DNA of 14,447 nt from an uncultured Bacilli bacterium (GTDB taxonomy: Bacteria > Bacillota_I > Bacilli_A > RF39 > UBA660). The position numbers were made by a program, and so were the translations under genes. The DNA lies in the NCBI GenBank assembly GCA_947630195.1, contig CANRGQ010000032.1, positions 1 to 14,447 of the forward strand, given 5' to 3'. Positions 1 through 6,181 of the stretch are shown piece by piece (within the stretch, counting starts at the first letter, position 1; every line of letters begins with the position of its first letter). The notes beneath the pieces were generated by a model that did not search any database, was not told where the DNA came from, and saw only the letters and a program-made list of their open reading frames with translations.

Positions 1-433
1 CTAGACTCTTACATTTTTCATTCATCATCGAAACAAATTTTTCTTCAGTCCCTCCGACTTTTTCACTCATGGCAACAACAGCATCGTTCGCCGAAGATAC
101 GGCGATGGCTTTTAGAAGTTCTTCTACTTTATAAGAGTCTCCTGTATTTAAGTAAACTTGACTCCCACCCATCGAACTGGCATTTTCGGAAATTATAACT
201 TTATCATCCAGTTTTAAATTACCTTCATTAATGGCATCCATTATTAATATCATACTCATTATTTTCGTCATACTAGCGGGAGCCCTTCTTAAATCGGCAT
301 CCTTTTCAAATAAAACTTTACCAGTTGATGCCTCCACTAAAATGGCACTTTCACTATATTCTGTAATGTTCTCGGCAACAACTTTCGAACATAACAAAAA
401 GAAAAAACTAAATAATATTATTCCTTTTTTCAT
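1..433 (-). CDS. D-alanyl-D-alanine carboxypeptidase (PBP5/DacF type), N-terminal part
   Basis: Reading leftwards from an ATG at 433-431, the frame stays open for 144 codons to the window edge, so the 3' part is missing. Residues 1-20 form a signal peptide (MKKG, then a hydrophobic stretch ending VVA before EN). The serine-peptidase S11 signatures are present: SMTK at residues 54-57 (catalytic Ser54 and Lys57) and SAN at 114-116; the KTG motif would lie outside the window. The family trims the terminal D-Ala from peptidoglycan stem peptides at the outer membrane face. An AGAGGTG ribosome binding site sits just upstream. The gene follows the HAD phosphatase by 44 bp without a visible terminator, so it may be co-transcribed with xfp, although a TATAAT at 464-469 (no good -35) could give it its own start. 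Which DacA/DacF subtype it is cannot be told from this fragment. Confidence 0.93.
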   Translation of the reverse strand, partial: MKKGIILFSFFFLLCSKVVAENITEYSESAILVEASTGKVLFEKDADLRRAPASMTKIMSMILIMDAINEGNLKLDDKVIISENASSMGGSQVYLNTGDSYKVEELLKAIAVSSANDAVVAMSEKVGGTEEKFVSMMNEKCKSL

Positions 434-477
434 CAAACACCTCTTAATAATAAGTATGCTTAAATTATAAAGAATAT

Positions 478-1044
478 TTATTTAGTTTCATCTGTTTTTT
501 GATATAAAATTAAGTTTTCCCCTTTAACTAAATAAGACTTACTTGCTAGTTTCAACATTGGTTCATCTGATAAAGAATCCGAGTAAGCTTCACTTATAGT
601 AATATCCCCAAATTCTTCTTTGAGTCTTCTTACCTTTTCTTCTCCCTTACAATTAAATCCAATAATACTACCTTCCTTAACATCATATTTGGTGGCAATA
701 ACATTATTAATTCCTAACTTATGACAAAAAGGAACAATGATAAAATCAAAAGTAGCCGAGATGACAATATCACTTTCTTTTTGTCTATTTAAATAAAAAC
801 CTTTAACATGTTTTAAATTATGAAAAATAAATTTATTAACATATTCCTCTAAATTAGGGATGCTTTTTACAAAACTAAAAATAGCACTTTTTATATTTCC
901 TAAATTATCTTTTTTTATTTTTAAACTTAAGCCTTTAAATAAGCAAGGAATCACTTTAATTGGATGACGAACTAAAGAATAAACAATAAATTTATAAGAA
1001 GAATCTCCTTTTAAGATTGTATTATCAAAATCATATATATTCAT
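478..1044 (-). CDS. HAD-superfamily subfamily IB phosphatase
   Basis: A 188-aa protein with all HAD motifs in order: DFDNT at residues 5-9 (nucleophile Asp5, acid/base Asp7), Ser96 in the VISAT motif, a Lys around 133-137 (CKGEEK), and the Mg-binding acidic motif SDSLSDE with Asp156 and Asp160. The long helical segment between motifs I and II (residues about 15-90) is the C1-type cap of subfamily IB, the group of SerB-like phosphoserine phosphatases and PgpC lipid phosphatases. The substrate cannot be deduced. The ATG directly abuts the TAA of xfp (TAAATG), with a GGGAGGAC ribosome binding site inside the last xfp codons, so translation is coupled. No transmembrane segment is evident, so it is probably cytosolic. 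No terminator is visible before the carboxypeptidase gene. Confidence 0.88.
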   Translation of the reverse strand: MNIYDFDNTILKGDSSYKFIVYSLVRHPIKVIPCLFKGLSLKIKKDNLGNIKSAIFSFVKSIPNLEEYVNKFIFHNLKHVKGFYLNRQKESDIVISATFDFIIVPFCHKLGINNVIATKYDVKEGSIIGFNCKGEEKVRRLKEEFGDITISEAYSDSLSDEPMLKLASKSYLVKGENLILYQKTDETK

Positions 1045-3381
1045 TTAGTCCTCCCAATGGAAATTTCTAATTTCTTCTAAGTCTATACCTTCTTCTTGGA
1101 TATATTTTTCATGTTCTCTTAACTTTTTATACATTAAATTACGTGTCCTCAAAACATCTTCGTTTTCTTCCACATATTTTAAAACATCTAAGACTAAATG
1201 ATAACGATCAATTTTATTTTGCACCCGCATATCAAAAGCTGTGGTAATTGTTCCTTCTTCTAAATAACCATGAACATGGAAATTTCTATTTTCTCTATTA
1301 TAAGTAAGTTCATGAATAATATTTGGATAACCATGATAAGCAAAAATAACATGTTTATCTTTGGTAAATATTTGATTAAATTCACTATCAGTTAAACCAT
1401 GCGGATGAATAGTATTTTTTTGAAGGCGCATTAAATCAATAACATTAACTACTCTAAATTTAATTTTAGGGGTATATTCTTTTAAGATTTTGGCGGCGGC
1501 GATTACTTCTAAGTTGGGCGTATCTCCACAACTAGCTAGGATTATATCCGGTTTATTTGGTTTATTGGAAGCAAAAGTAAAGATACCTATTCCCTTTTTA
1601 CAATGTTTTTTGGCTTCATCCATAGAAAGCCATTGTAAAGATGGATGCTTACTAGCTACCACCACATTGATATAATTTTTACTTCTAATGATATGGTCAA
1701 CGGTTGAAAGTAAAGTATTTGTATCTATGGGAAAATAGACTCTCGCAATATCGGCTTTTTTCGTAATAATATGATTAATAAAACCGGGATCTTGATGCGT
1801 ATAACCATTATGGTCTTGTTGCCAAGTATGACTGGTTAAAATATAATTTAAAGAAGCAATCGGTGCTCGCCATGGAATTTCTTTCGTTACTTTTAACCAT
1901 TTAGCATGTTGACTAGTCATGGAGTCTATAATTCTAATAAAAGCTTCATAACTATGAAATATACCATGTCTTCCGGTAAGAAGATAACCTTCTAAAAGGC
2001 CTTCACAAAAATGTTCTGATAAGTAACTATCAAAAATATTACCTTCATCACATAAAAATTCATCACTAGCTAAAGTTTTAGCGTTCCATTTTCGGTCAGT
2101 AACCGCAAAAACATTATTAAGCCGATTAGATAAAGCTTCATCAGGACCAAATATTTTAAAATTATGGCGATTAAGTTTAATAACATCTCTTAGGTAACTT
2201 CCTAAAACTCGCATATCTTCCGAATATGTATTTCCTCTTATAATATCTATTTTATAATTAGTATAATCTGGGACTTTTATTTCTTTTAATAAAAGACCTC
2301 CATTAGCGTATAAACTCGCACTCATTCTTTTAGTACCTTTAGGGCATAAAGCTAATATTTCTTTTTTTATTTTCCCATTTTCCTCAAACAATTCTTCAGG
2401 ATGATAACTTTTAAGCCATGAAGTAAGCAAACTTAAATCTTTTTCCGGATTTTGAAAAGAAATCGGAATTTGATGTGCTCTAAAAGAACCTTCAATGGTT
2501 TTCTTTTCCACTGTTTTAGGACATGTCCAACCTTTTTTACTATGCAAAATAAGCATTGGATACTTTGGTCTTTTAAATTCTTTATTCTTTTTAGCATCTT
2601 CTTTTATTTTATTAATTTTACTTACCGCTTTATCTAAAGCACTAGCCATTACTTCGTGATAATTTTCACAATCCATAACATCAACATCAATAACATCCCA
2701 ACCACAACCCGCAAAAAAACTATTGCGCTCTTCATCACTAATCCGAGCCATTATAGTAGGACTCGCAATCTTATAACCATTTAAATGTAAAATCGGTAAA
2801 ACTATCCCATCTTTTTTAGGATTAATAAATTTATTACCATGCCAAGAAGTAGCTAAAGCTCCCGTTTCCGCTTCCCCATCGCCAATAACACAGGCCACAA
2901 TTAAATTAGGGTTATCTAAAACAGCTCCAAAAGAATGGGCAAGACTATAACCAAGTTCTCCTCCTTCATTAATACTTCCGGGTACTTCTGGTGCTACATG
3001 ACTAGAAGTTCCCCCTGGAAAGGAAAATGATTTAAATAGTTTTTTTAATCCTTCTTCATCTTTGGTAATATTGGGATATGCTTCAGTATAAGTTCCTTCA
3101 ATATAAGCATTGGCAATTAAGGCTTCACCACTATGACCAGGACCAGATACATATATCATATTTAAATTATATTTGTTAATAATTCTATTTAAATGCGTAT
3201 AAATAAAATTTTGACCGGGAGCACTTCCCCAATGTCCTACTAATTTATTTTTAATATCACTTTTTTTTAAATCTCTTTTAAGTAAAGGATTATCTTTTAA
3301 ATAAAGCATCCCTACGGACATATAATTACAAACTCTAAAATATTTATCTAATAATTCAACTTCTTTTTTTGTAAGGGCCAT
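1045..3381 (-). CDS. xfp: Xylulose-5-phosphate/fructose-6-phosphate phosphoketolase
   Basis: A 778-aa thiamine-diphosphate enzyme, close to the usual family length of about 790. Phosphoketolases cleave xylulose 5-phosphate (and often fructose 6-phosphate) with phosphate to acetyl phosphate plus glyceraldehyde 3-phosphate or erythrose 4-phosphate. Recognisable signatures are GHWG near residues 49-52, GPGHSGE at 80-86, the phosphoketolase stretch SFPGGTSSHVAPE near 120-132, NEGGELGYS near 138-146, and the ThDP/Mg motif GDGEAET at 167-173 with the downstream Asn at 201. The C-terminal half carries the pyrimidine-binding and phosphoketolase C-terminal domains (GYTHQDPGF, HPSLQWL). The start has an AGGTGATAATA ribosome binding site and a promoter 20-50 bp upstream. 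Acetyl phosphate can feed acetate kinase for ATP. Dual activity on F6P versus X5P cannot be told by eye. Confidence 0.97.
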   Translation of the reverse strand: MALTKKEVELLDKYFRVCNYMSVGMLYLKDNPLLKRDLKKSDIKNKLVGHWGSAPGQNFIYTHLNRIINKYNLNMIYVSGPGHSGEALIANAYIEGTYTEAYPNITKDEEGLKKLFKSFSFPGGTSSHVAPEVPGSINEGGELGYSLAHSFGAVLDNPNLIVACVIGDGEAETGALATSWHGNKFINPKKDGIVLPILHLNGYKIASPTIMARISDEERNSFFAGCGWDVIDVDVMDCENYHEVMASALDKAVSKINKIKEDAKKNKEFKRPKYPMLILHSKKGWTCPKTVEKKTIEGSFRAHQIPISFQNPEKDLSLLTSWLKSYHPEELFEENGKIKKEILALCPKGTKRMSASLYANGGLLLKEIKVPDYTNYKIDIIRGNTYSEDMRVLGSYLRDVIKLNRHNFKIFGPDEALSNRLNNVFAVTDRKWNAKTLASDEFLCDEGNIFDSYLSEHFCEGLLEGYLLTGRHGIFHSYEAFIRIIDSMTSQHAKWLKVTKEIPWRAPIASLNYILTSHTWQQDHNGYTHQDPGFINHIITKKADIARVYFPIDTNTLLSTVDHIIRSKNYINVVVASKHPSLQWLSMDEAKKHCKKGIGIFTFASNKPNKPDIILASCGDTPNLEVIAAAKILKEYTPKIKFRVVNVIDLMRLQKNTIHPHGLTDSEFNQIFTKDKHVIFAYHGYPNIIHELTYNRENRNFHVHGYLEEGTITTAFDMRVQNKIDRYHLVLDVLKYVEENEDVLRTRNLMYKKLREHEKYIQEEGIDLEEIRNFHWED

Positions 3382-3399
3382 TTATTATCACCTATTATA

Positions 3400-3428
3400 A
3401 TTATAGAAGAAAATTCAAACTAAAACAA
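3400..3428 (-). promoter_or_regulatory. Sigma-A-type promoter for xfp
   Basis: On the minus strand, TTGTTT (3428-3423) is separated by exactly 17 bp from TATAAT (3405-3400). The predicted start of transcription lies a few bases before the ribosome binding site of xfp, giving a leader of about 15-20 nt. No cre-like operator was seen around it. Confidence 0.68.
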
Positions 3429-3437
3429 GAAGAACTC

Positions 3438-3468
3438 AAAAAAAGAAATATATTTGACTATATTTCTT
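3438..3468 (-). terminator. Intrinsic terminator behind the CsoR-like gene
   Basis: Perfect 10-bp inverted repeat AAGAAATATA (3443-3452) and TATATTTCTT (3459-3468) with a 6-nt loop. On the minus strand it is followed by a run of seven T (3444-3438). The stem is A/T-rich, hence only moderately stable. It lies directly behind the stop of the CsoR-like gene and upstream of the xfp promoter, isolating the two units. Confidence 0.72.
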
Positions 3469-3470
3469 CA

Positions 3471-3731
3471 CTAAACTAGTTTATTTATTAAGTTTAAAAT
3501 TTCTTCAACTTCTTTTTTATTTTTCTTATCGATATTATTTTGCATGTAATTTTCTAAAACATTCTTGCCTAGTCCTCTTAAGGAATTAGTTAAAGCCCCC
3601 AGTTGAATTAAAACTTCTTCATAACTTCTTCCTTCATCAATCATTTTAGAAACTCCACTTATTTGCCCTTTAATAATATTTAATCTTTTAATAAAATATT
3701 TTTTATCTGTATCTTTTTCAATTGCGTTCAA
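3471..3731 (-). CDS. CsoR/RcnR (DUF156) family protein lacking the metal ligands
   Basis: An all-helical DUF156 protein, recognised by RLNIIKGQISGV, MIDEGRSYEEVLIQL and LRGLGKNVLEN, which match the three-helix core of CsoR, RcnR, FrmR and CstR. Those proteins are tetrameric DNA-binding repressors sensing copper, nickel, formaldehyde or persulfide through a Cys-His-Cys set. Here the three positions read Tyr (RSY), Tyr (ENY) and Asn (QNN), and the protein contains no cysteine at all, so classical Cu(I) or thiol sensing is not possible. I place the start at TTG 3731: it has an AGAGGAAG ribosome binding site 9 nt upstream and a TATAAT (3761-3756) just before that, giving 86 aa. In-frame ATGs at 3785 and 3767 have no ribosome binding site, lie upstream of that -10 box, and the first sits inside a terminator hairpin. 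No metal transporter is adjacent; the upstream gene encodes a coat-type protein. DNA targets are unknown. Confidence 0.8.
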   Translation of the reverse strand: MNAIEKDTDKKYFIKRLNIIKGQISGVSKMIDEGRSYEEVLIQLGALTNSLRGLGKNVLENYMQNNIDKKNKKEVEEILNLINKLV

Positions 3732-3755
3732 AAGTATCTTCCTCTCTTTACTATG

Positions 3756-3761
3756 ATTATA
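3756..3761 (-). promoter_or_regulatory. -10 box of the CsoR-like gene
   Basis: A perfect TATAAT on the minus strand, placed so that transcription would begin about 3749, just ahead of the AGAGGAAG ribosome binding site and the TTG start at 3731. No good -35 hexamer is seen 16-18 bp upstream, so this is a moderate call. Confidence 0.45.
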
Positions 3762-3774
3762 ACGCATTTTTTTT

Positions 3775-3798
3775 AAAAAAGCCATAATTTCTTATGGC
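3775..3798 (-). terminator. Intrinsic terminator of the coat-protein gene
   Basis: Minus strand: GCCATAA (3798-3792), a 4-nt GAAA loop, TTATGGC (3787-3781), then six T (3780-3775). It lies 20 bp behind the stop of the CotY/CotZ-like gene. It also covers the ATG at 3785 that would otherwise look like the start of the CsoR-like gene. Confidence 0.82.
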
Positions 3799-3817
3799 CT
3801 TTATTTTAGGAATTAAA

Positions 3818-4267
3818 TTAACATACACAATCTACATAAGTATCTGATAAACATCTAATACTACATAAACAACTACAATCCATTGTAAAGAATGAGTTAG
3901 TTGATGTATAAGGATATAAACTTGTTGGATCAGTATTTTCGGCAAGAACTCTAAATGTACAGCAATTACCTTCTATTTTTTCAACTCTAAATACTGTTGA
4001 GCAAGTACCTCCAAGTGGTTGTTCACTACAATTAGTTGTTACATCTTTACTTATAGGCATACTCCAAGGAGTACCATTTCCACAGCATGTATAAAGCATT
4101 ACTGGTCTTGTGTTGCATACAAGACAATTACTTCCACCACCAAGCATTGGTCTATCACAAGTATCTAAACAATTATCTGGACAAGCATTTTCTTGTAATA
4201 CTAAAATGATGCTTAAAATTTCATTAATACAGTTACCAGAATTTCCTGAATTATTATTGTTATTCAT
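3818..4267 (-). CDS. Spore coat/exosporium protein, CotY/CotZ/ExsY family
   Basis: A 149-aa protein with 18 cysteines (12%), no signal peptide and no membrane segment. The core NTRPVMLYTC (51-61), STVFRVEKIEGNCCTFRVL (90-108) and the end TMDCSCLCSIRCLSD (128-142) follow the CotY/CotZ/ExsY pattern: a NTxP segment, FRVExIxGxCxxxRxL, and the C-terminal DxxCxCxIxCL block. In bacilli these proteins self-assemble through disulfides into the spore crust or exosporium, in the mother cell. The N-terminus is a short Asn/Ser/Gly-rich tail. AAAGGGTG precedes the ATG, and a sigma-K-like promoter sits further upstream. The gene ends in its own strong hairpin terminator, so it is monocistronic. It implies a sporulation programme, present or ancestral; a cysteine-rich surface layer of another kind is the alternative. 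Confidence 0.85.
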   Translation of the reverse strand: MNNNNNSGNSGNCINEILSIILVLQENACPDNCLDTCDRPMLGGGSNCLVCNTRPVMLYTCCGNGTPWSMPISKDVTTNCSEQPLGGTCSTVFRVEKIEGNCCTFRVLAENTDPTSLYPYTSTNSFFTMDCSCLCSIRCLSDTYVDCVC

Positions 4268-4296
4268 CTTTTCACCCTTTCATGTATTCTCATTAT

Positions 4297-4324
4297 TAAT
4301 TTATGTTTAATTTTTAAAATAGTG
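4297..4324 (-). promoter_or_regulatory. Possible sigma-K (mother-cell) promoter of the coat gene
   Basis: On the minus strand, CATAAATTA (4305-4297) fits the CATAnnnTA -10 consensus exactly, and CAC (4324-4322) lies 16 bp upstream in the position of the short AC-containing -35. The implied leader is about 20 nt and contains the AAAGGGTG ribosome binding site. The region also carries the promoter of the opposite gene. Matches to such short motifs occur by chance in AT-rich DNA, so the coat-gene context carries much of the weight. Confidence 0.5.
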
Positions 4325-4356
4325 AGTAACTTCTTTTAAAATTAGACTATTTGTAG

Positions 4357-4362
4357 TATAAT
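4357..4362 (+). promoter_or_regulatory. -10 box of the EIIB-like gene
   Basis: TATAAT whose predicted transcription start (about 4369) falls on the GGGTGA ribosome binding site, giving a leader of only about 12 nt. The -35 (TTTTAA at 4334-4339, 17-bp spacing) is poor. Confidence 0.45.
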
Positions 4363-4380
4363 TATATTGGGTGATTAATT

Positions 4381-4698
4381 TTGAATACTGCTATTCAATA
4401 TATTATCATTGCTATAGTAATATTAATTATTTTAGCAGTGGCCTTCAAATTAACCAGAAAAGATTTTGCGATAAAAGAAAATAAACTAATCGGTTATTTA
4501 GGTGGCGAAGATAATATAATTAATGCTGAGTGTAATATGAGTAGATTTAAAGTAATCTTAAGAGATGTCTCACTAGCAGATAAAGATGCTATTCAAAGAC
4601 TTGGCGCTAAAGGAATTGTGGAGATTGATAATCAATTAAAAATAATATTTGATAAAAATGCGAAACAATTAAAAAAATATATTGACGAAATTGTCTAA
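4381..4698 (+). CDS. Membrane-anchored lone PTS EIIB-like domain, displaced active-site Cys
   Basis: A 105-aa protein with one N-terminal transmembrane helix (residues 5-23) and a cytosolic domain that aligns without gaps to glucose-type EIIB: GYLGGEDNII, then SRFKVILRD, then IQRLGAKGIVEI and LKIIF. In PtsG-type EIIB the motif is CxTRLR, with the cysteine accepting phosphate from EIIA. Here Asn52 takes the cysteine position, Cys51 lies one residue before it, and TRLR becomes SRFK. Phosphotransfer may therefore be lost or altered. No EIIA or EIIC is nearby, so it is not a complete sugar transporter. Small anchored orphan EIIB-like proteins are, as far as I recall, also found in mycoplasmas. 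The start is TTG 4381 behind GGGTGA, the only start with a ribosome binding site. It converges with the 96-aa gene, with 13 bp between stops. Confidence 0.78.
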   Translation: MNTAIQYIIIAIVILIILAVAFKLTRKDFAIKENKLIGYLGGEDNIINAECNMSRFKVILRDVSLADKDAIQRLGAKGIVEIDNQLKIIFDKNAKQLKKYIDEIV

Positions 4699-4716
4699 TA
4701 TATTTTTTTTATTATA
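4699..4716. terminator. Weak hairpin/T-tract region between convergent genes
   Basis: AATATA (from 4697) and TATATT (up to 4717) can pair around a T-rich loop, followed on the plus strand by further T. The stem has only six A/T pairs, so termination here is a guess based mainly on the convergent arrangement. Confidence 0.25.
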
Positions 4717-5002
4717 TTTTTTTAATATCTTCTATATCAATTATTTTAATTTTTTTACCCTCTATGGTAATTAAATCGGTACTTGTTTTTCCGACAATGG
4801 TGGCAATTTCTGCCCCATTTTTTAATTTAACTTCTACTTTACTTTTATAAACATGGTCTTTGGATGCAAAAATATCATTTATTTTTTTTATGATACTTCC
4901 TTTATCAGTGCTTGCTACTCTATCACTTCCATAAAATATATCTTGGGTATTTTGTAAATTATCTAATACTTTTCCCGGAAAAACTCTTGGTAAATCTTTC
5001 AT
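4712..5002 (-). CDS. Unrecognised 96-aa protein, predicted beta-rich C-terminus
   Basis: I do not recognise this family. The ribosome binding site AAGGAGTGATAAG directly before the ATG and codon use like its neighbours support a real gene. Residues 1-45 are polar (VFPGKVLDNLQNTQDIFYGSD and a Lys/Ile-rich helix). Residues 52-96 show a strand pattern: KVEVKLKNGAEIATIVGK, DLITIEGKKIKIIDIEDIKKI, resembling a small SH3-like or Sm-like barrel in which a KxGxxxxG turn links strands. There is no signal peptide, membrane segment or cysteine. It is divergent to the SEDS gene, with 22 bp between the ATGs as drawn, and TTCAAA/TAAAAT (16-bp spacing) upstream may be its promoter. Function cannot be stated; a small nucleic-acid- or envelope-associated accessory factor is only one possibility. 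Confidence 0.68.
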   Translation of the reverse strand: MKDLPRVFPGKVLDNLQNTQDIFYGSDRVASTDKGSIIKKINDIFASKDHVYKSKVEVKLKNGAEIATIVGKTSTDLITIEGKKIKIIDIEDIKKI

Positions 5003-5024
5003 CTTATCACTCCTTATATATTTT

Positions 5025-6164
5025 ATGATAAATAACTATATTTTGAACCATACTATAAATATGAAAACAATAAAAAAATATAATTTACTTTTATTTATTC
5101 CTCTTCTTATTTTAAATGTAATAAGCATTTTTAATATGGTTAATGCTAGATTAATTAATTCTGTCTATAATTATGCTTTTTATAAACAATTAATATGGTT
5201 TTTCTTAGGTTACTTAATTATTTTTGTTTCCTCGAAAATAAACTTTAAAAAAGTATTTAAATATTCTTTTTATCTTTATCTTTTTTCATGCTTTTTACTC
5301 ATCTTAGTTTTGTTTATGGGAGACTCCACTAATGGAGCTAAATGTTGGTTTAATATCTTTGGCCTTTCTTTTCAACCTAGTGAACTTTCGAAACTTTCTT
5401 TAGCTATATTGTTTTCTCAAATAATTAAAAACACCCACATTAAATCTTTTAAAGACGAAACAATTATTTTACTTAAATTAATTGTTTTAACATTTATTCC
5501 GAGTATTTTAGTTTTCTTAGAACCTGATACCGGGGCCATTATTAACTTTTTAATTATTCTTTTTGTGGCCATTCTCTTCCTTCATTTAAATAAATGGTGG
5601 TATATTACTTTTTCAACCCTGGCTTTAATTTTCTTAGGAAGTATTTTTATTATGTATTTCTATTTTCAAGATACTTTAATCAAATTAATTGGGCCCTCTT
5701 TTTTCTATCGAATGGATAGACTTATTAATTTTACCAATGGTTCGGGGTATCAATTAGAAAATGCTTTAATTACAATTGGTTCCTCTTCTCTTTGGCGGTT
5801 TAACCTCCAAAATATTTTACTATATATACCGGAGGCTCCAACGGATTTTATCTTTGCTTTTTCTATTGGTAATTATGGTTTAATCTCAGGGATTATCATT
5901 ATTTTATGTTTCTTTCTAATGGACACTTATTTTATTAATAAAATTAGTAAAACAAATAAGATAATTTTAAAAATATTTGCCTCAAGTTATCTTGGAATGC
6001 TTATATTTCATCAAGTATATAATATTGGAATGAATTTAGGTCTTCTTCCCATTATGGGAATACCACTTCCCTTTTTATCTTATGGCGGCACTAACACTTT
6101 AATAAATTATTTATTTATTGGTCTAATTTTAAATTTAAGCCAAGAAAAAAGAAGGTTCTTTTAA
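5025..6164 (+). CDS. SEDS-family peptidoglycan glycosyltransferase (RodA/FtsW/SpoVE type)
   Basis: A 379-aa protein with about ten transmembrane helices. Diagnostic SEDS motifs: GAKCWFN (104-110) with QPSELSKL (117-124), EPDTG (166-170), YQLENALITIGS (242-253), PEAPTDFIFAF (269-279) and NIGMNLGLLPIMGIPLPFLSYGG (333-355). SEDS proteins polymerise lipid II glycan strands at the membrane together with a class B PBP; the catalytic aspartate of the fourth outer loop corresponds to Asp274 in PTDF and is kept. The segment after ALITIGS reads SSLWRFN rather than the usual GGLxGxG. The short LPIMGIPLPF ending fits RodA somewhat better than FtsW, but the sub-family is not settled. The start is uncertain: ATG 5025 and ATG 5061 both lack a ribosome binding site. 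No PBP gene is adjacent. Confidence 0.93.
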   Translation: MINNYILNHTINMKTIKKYNLLLFIPLLILNVISIFNMVNARLINSVYNYAFYKQLIWFFLGYLIIFVSSKINFKKVFKYSFYLYLFSCFLLILVLFMGDSTNGAKCWFNIFGLSFQPSELSKLSLAILFSQIIKNTHIKSFKDETIILLKLIVLTFIPSILVFLEPDTGAIINFLIILFVAILFLHLNKWWYITFSTLALIFLGSIFIMYFYFQDTLIKLIGPSFFYRMDRLINFTNGSGYQLENALITIGSSSLWRFNLQNILLYIPEAPTDFIFAFSIGNYGLISGIIIILCFFLMDTYFINKISKTNKIILKIFASSYLGMLIFHQVYNIGMNLGLLPIMGIPLPFLSYGGTNTLINYLFIGLILNLSQEKRRFF

Positions 6165-6172
6165 ACCTCCTT
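6145..6172. terminator. Terminator shared by convergent SEDS and permease genes
   Basis: Arms AAGAAGGTT (6149-6157) and AACCTCCTT (6164-6172) pair over 9 bp with one G-U in RNA and a 6-nt loop. Reading the minus strand it is followed by six T (6150-6145), a proper intrinsic terminator for the permease gene. For the plus strand the downstream T-run is short. The hairpin overlaps the last codons and stop of the SEDS gene. Confidence 0.7.
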
Positions 6173-6181
6173 TACCTTTCA

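Noticed and set aside
231..470. Open frame on the plus strand at the left end
   Set aside because: It lies antisense to the carboxypeptidase, which has its SxxK and SxN motifs, a signal peptide and a ribosome binding site. No start signal supports the plus frame.
2452..2637. Small plus-strand frames inside xfp, the permease, lysS and the AlbA_2 gene
   Set aside because: They are antisense to strongly supported genes, have no ribosome binding sites and no recognisable protein features.
4381..4698. Complete PTS sugar transporter
   Set aside because: Only an EIIB-like domain is present; there is no EIIC membrane domain or EIIA, and the phospho-cysteine position is Asn.
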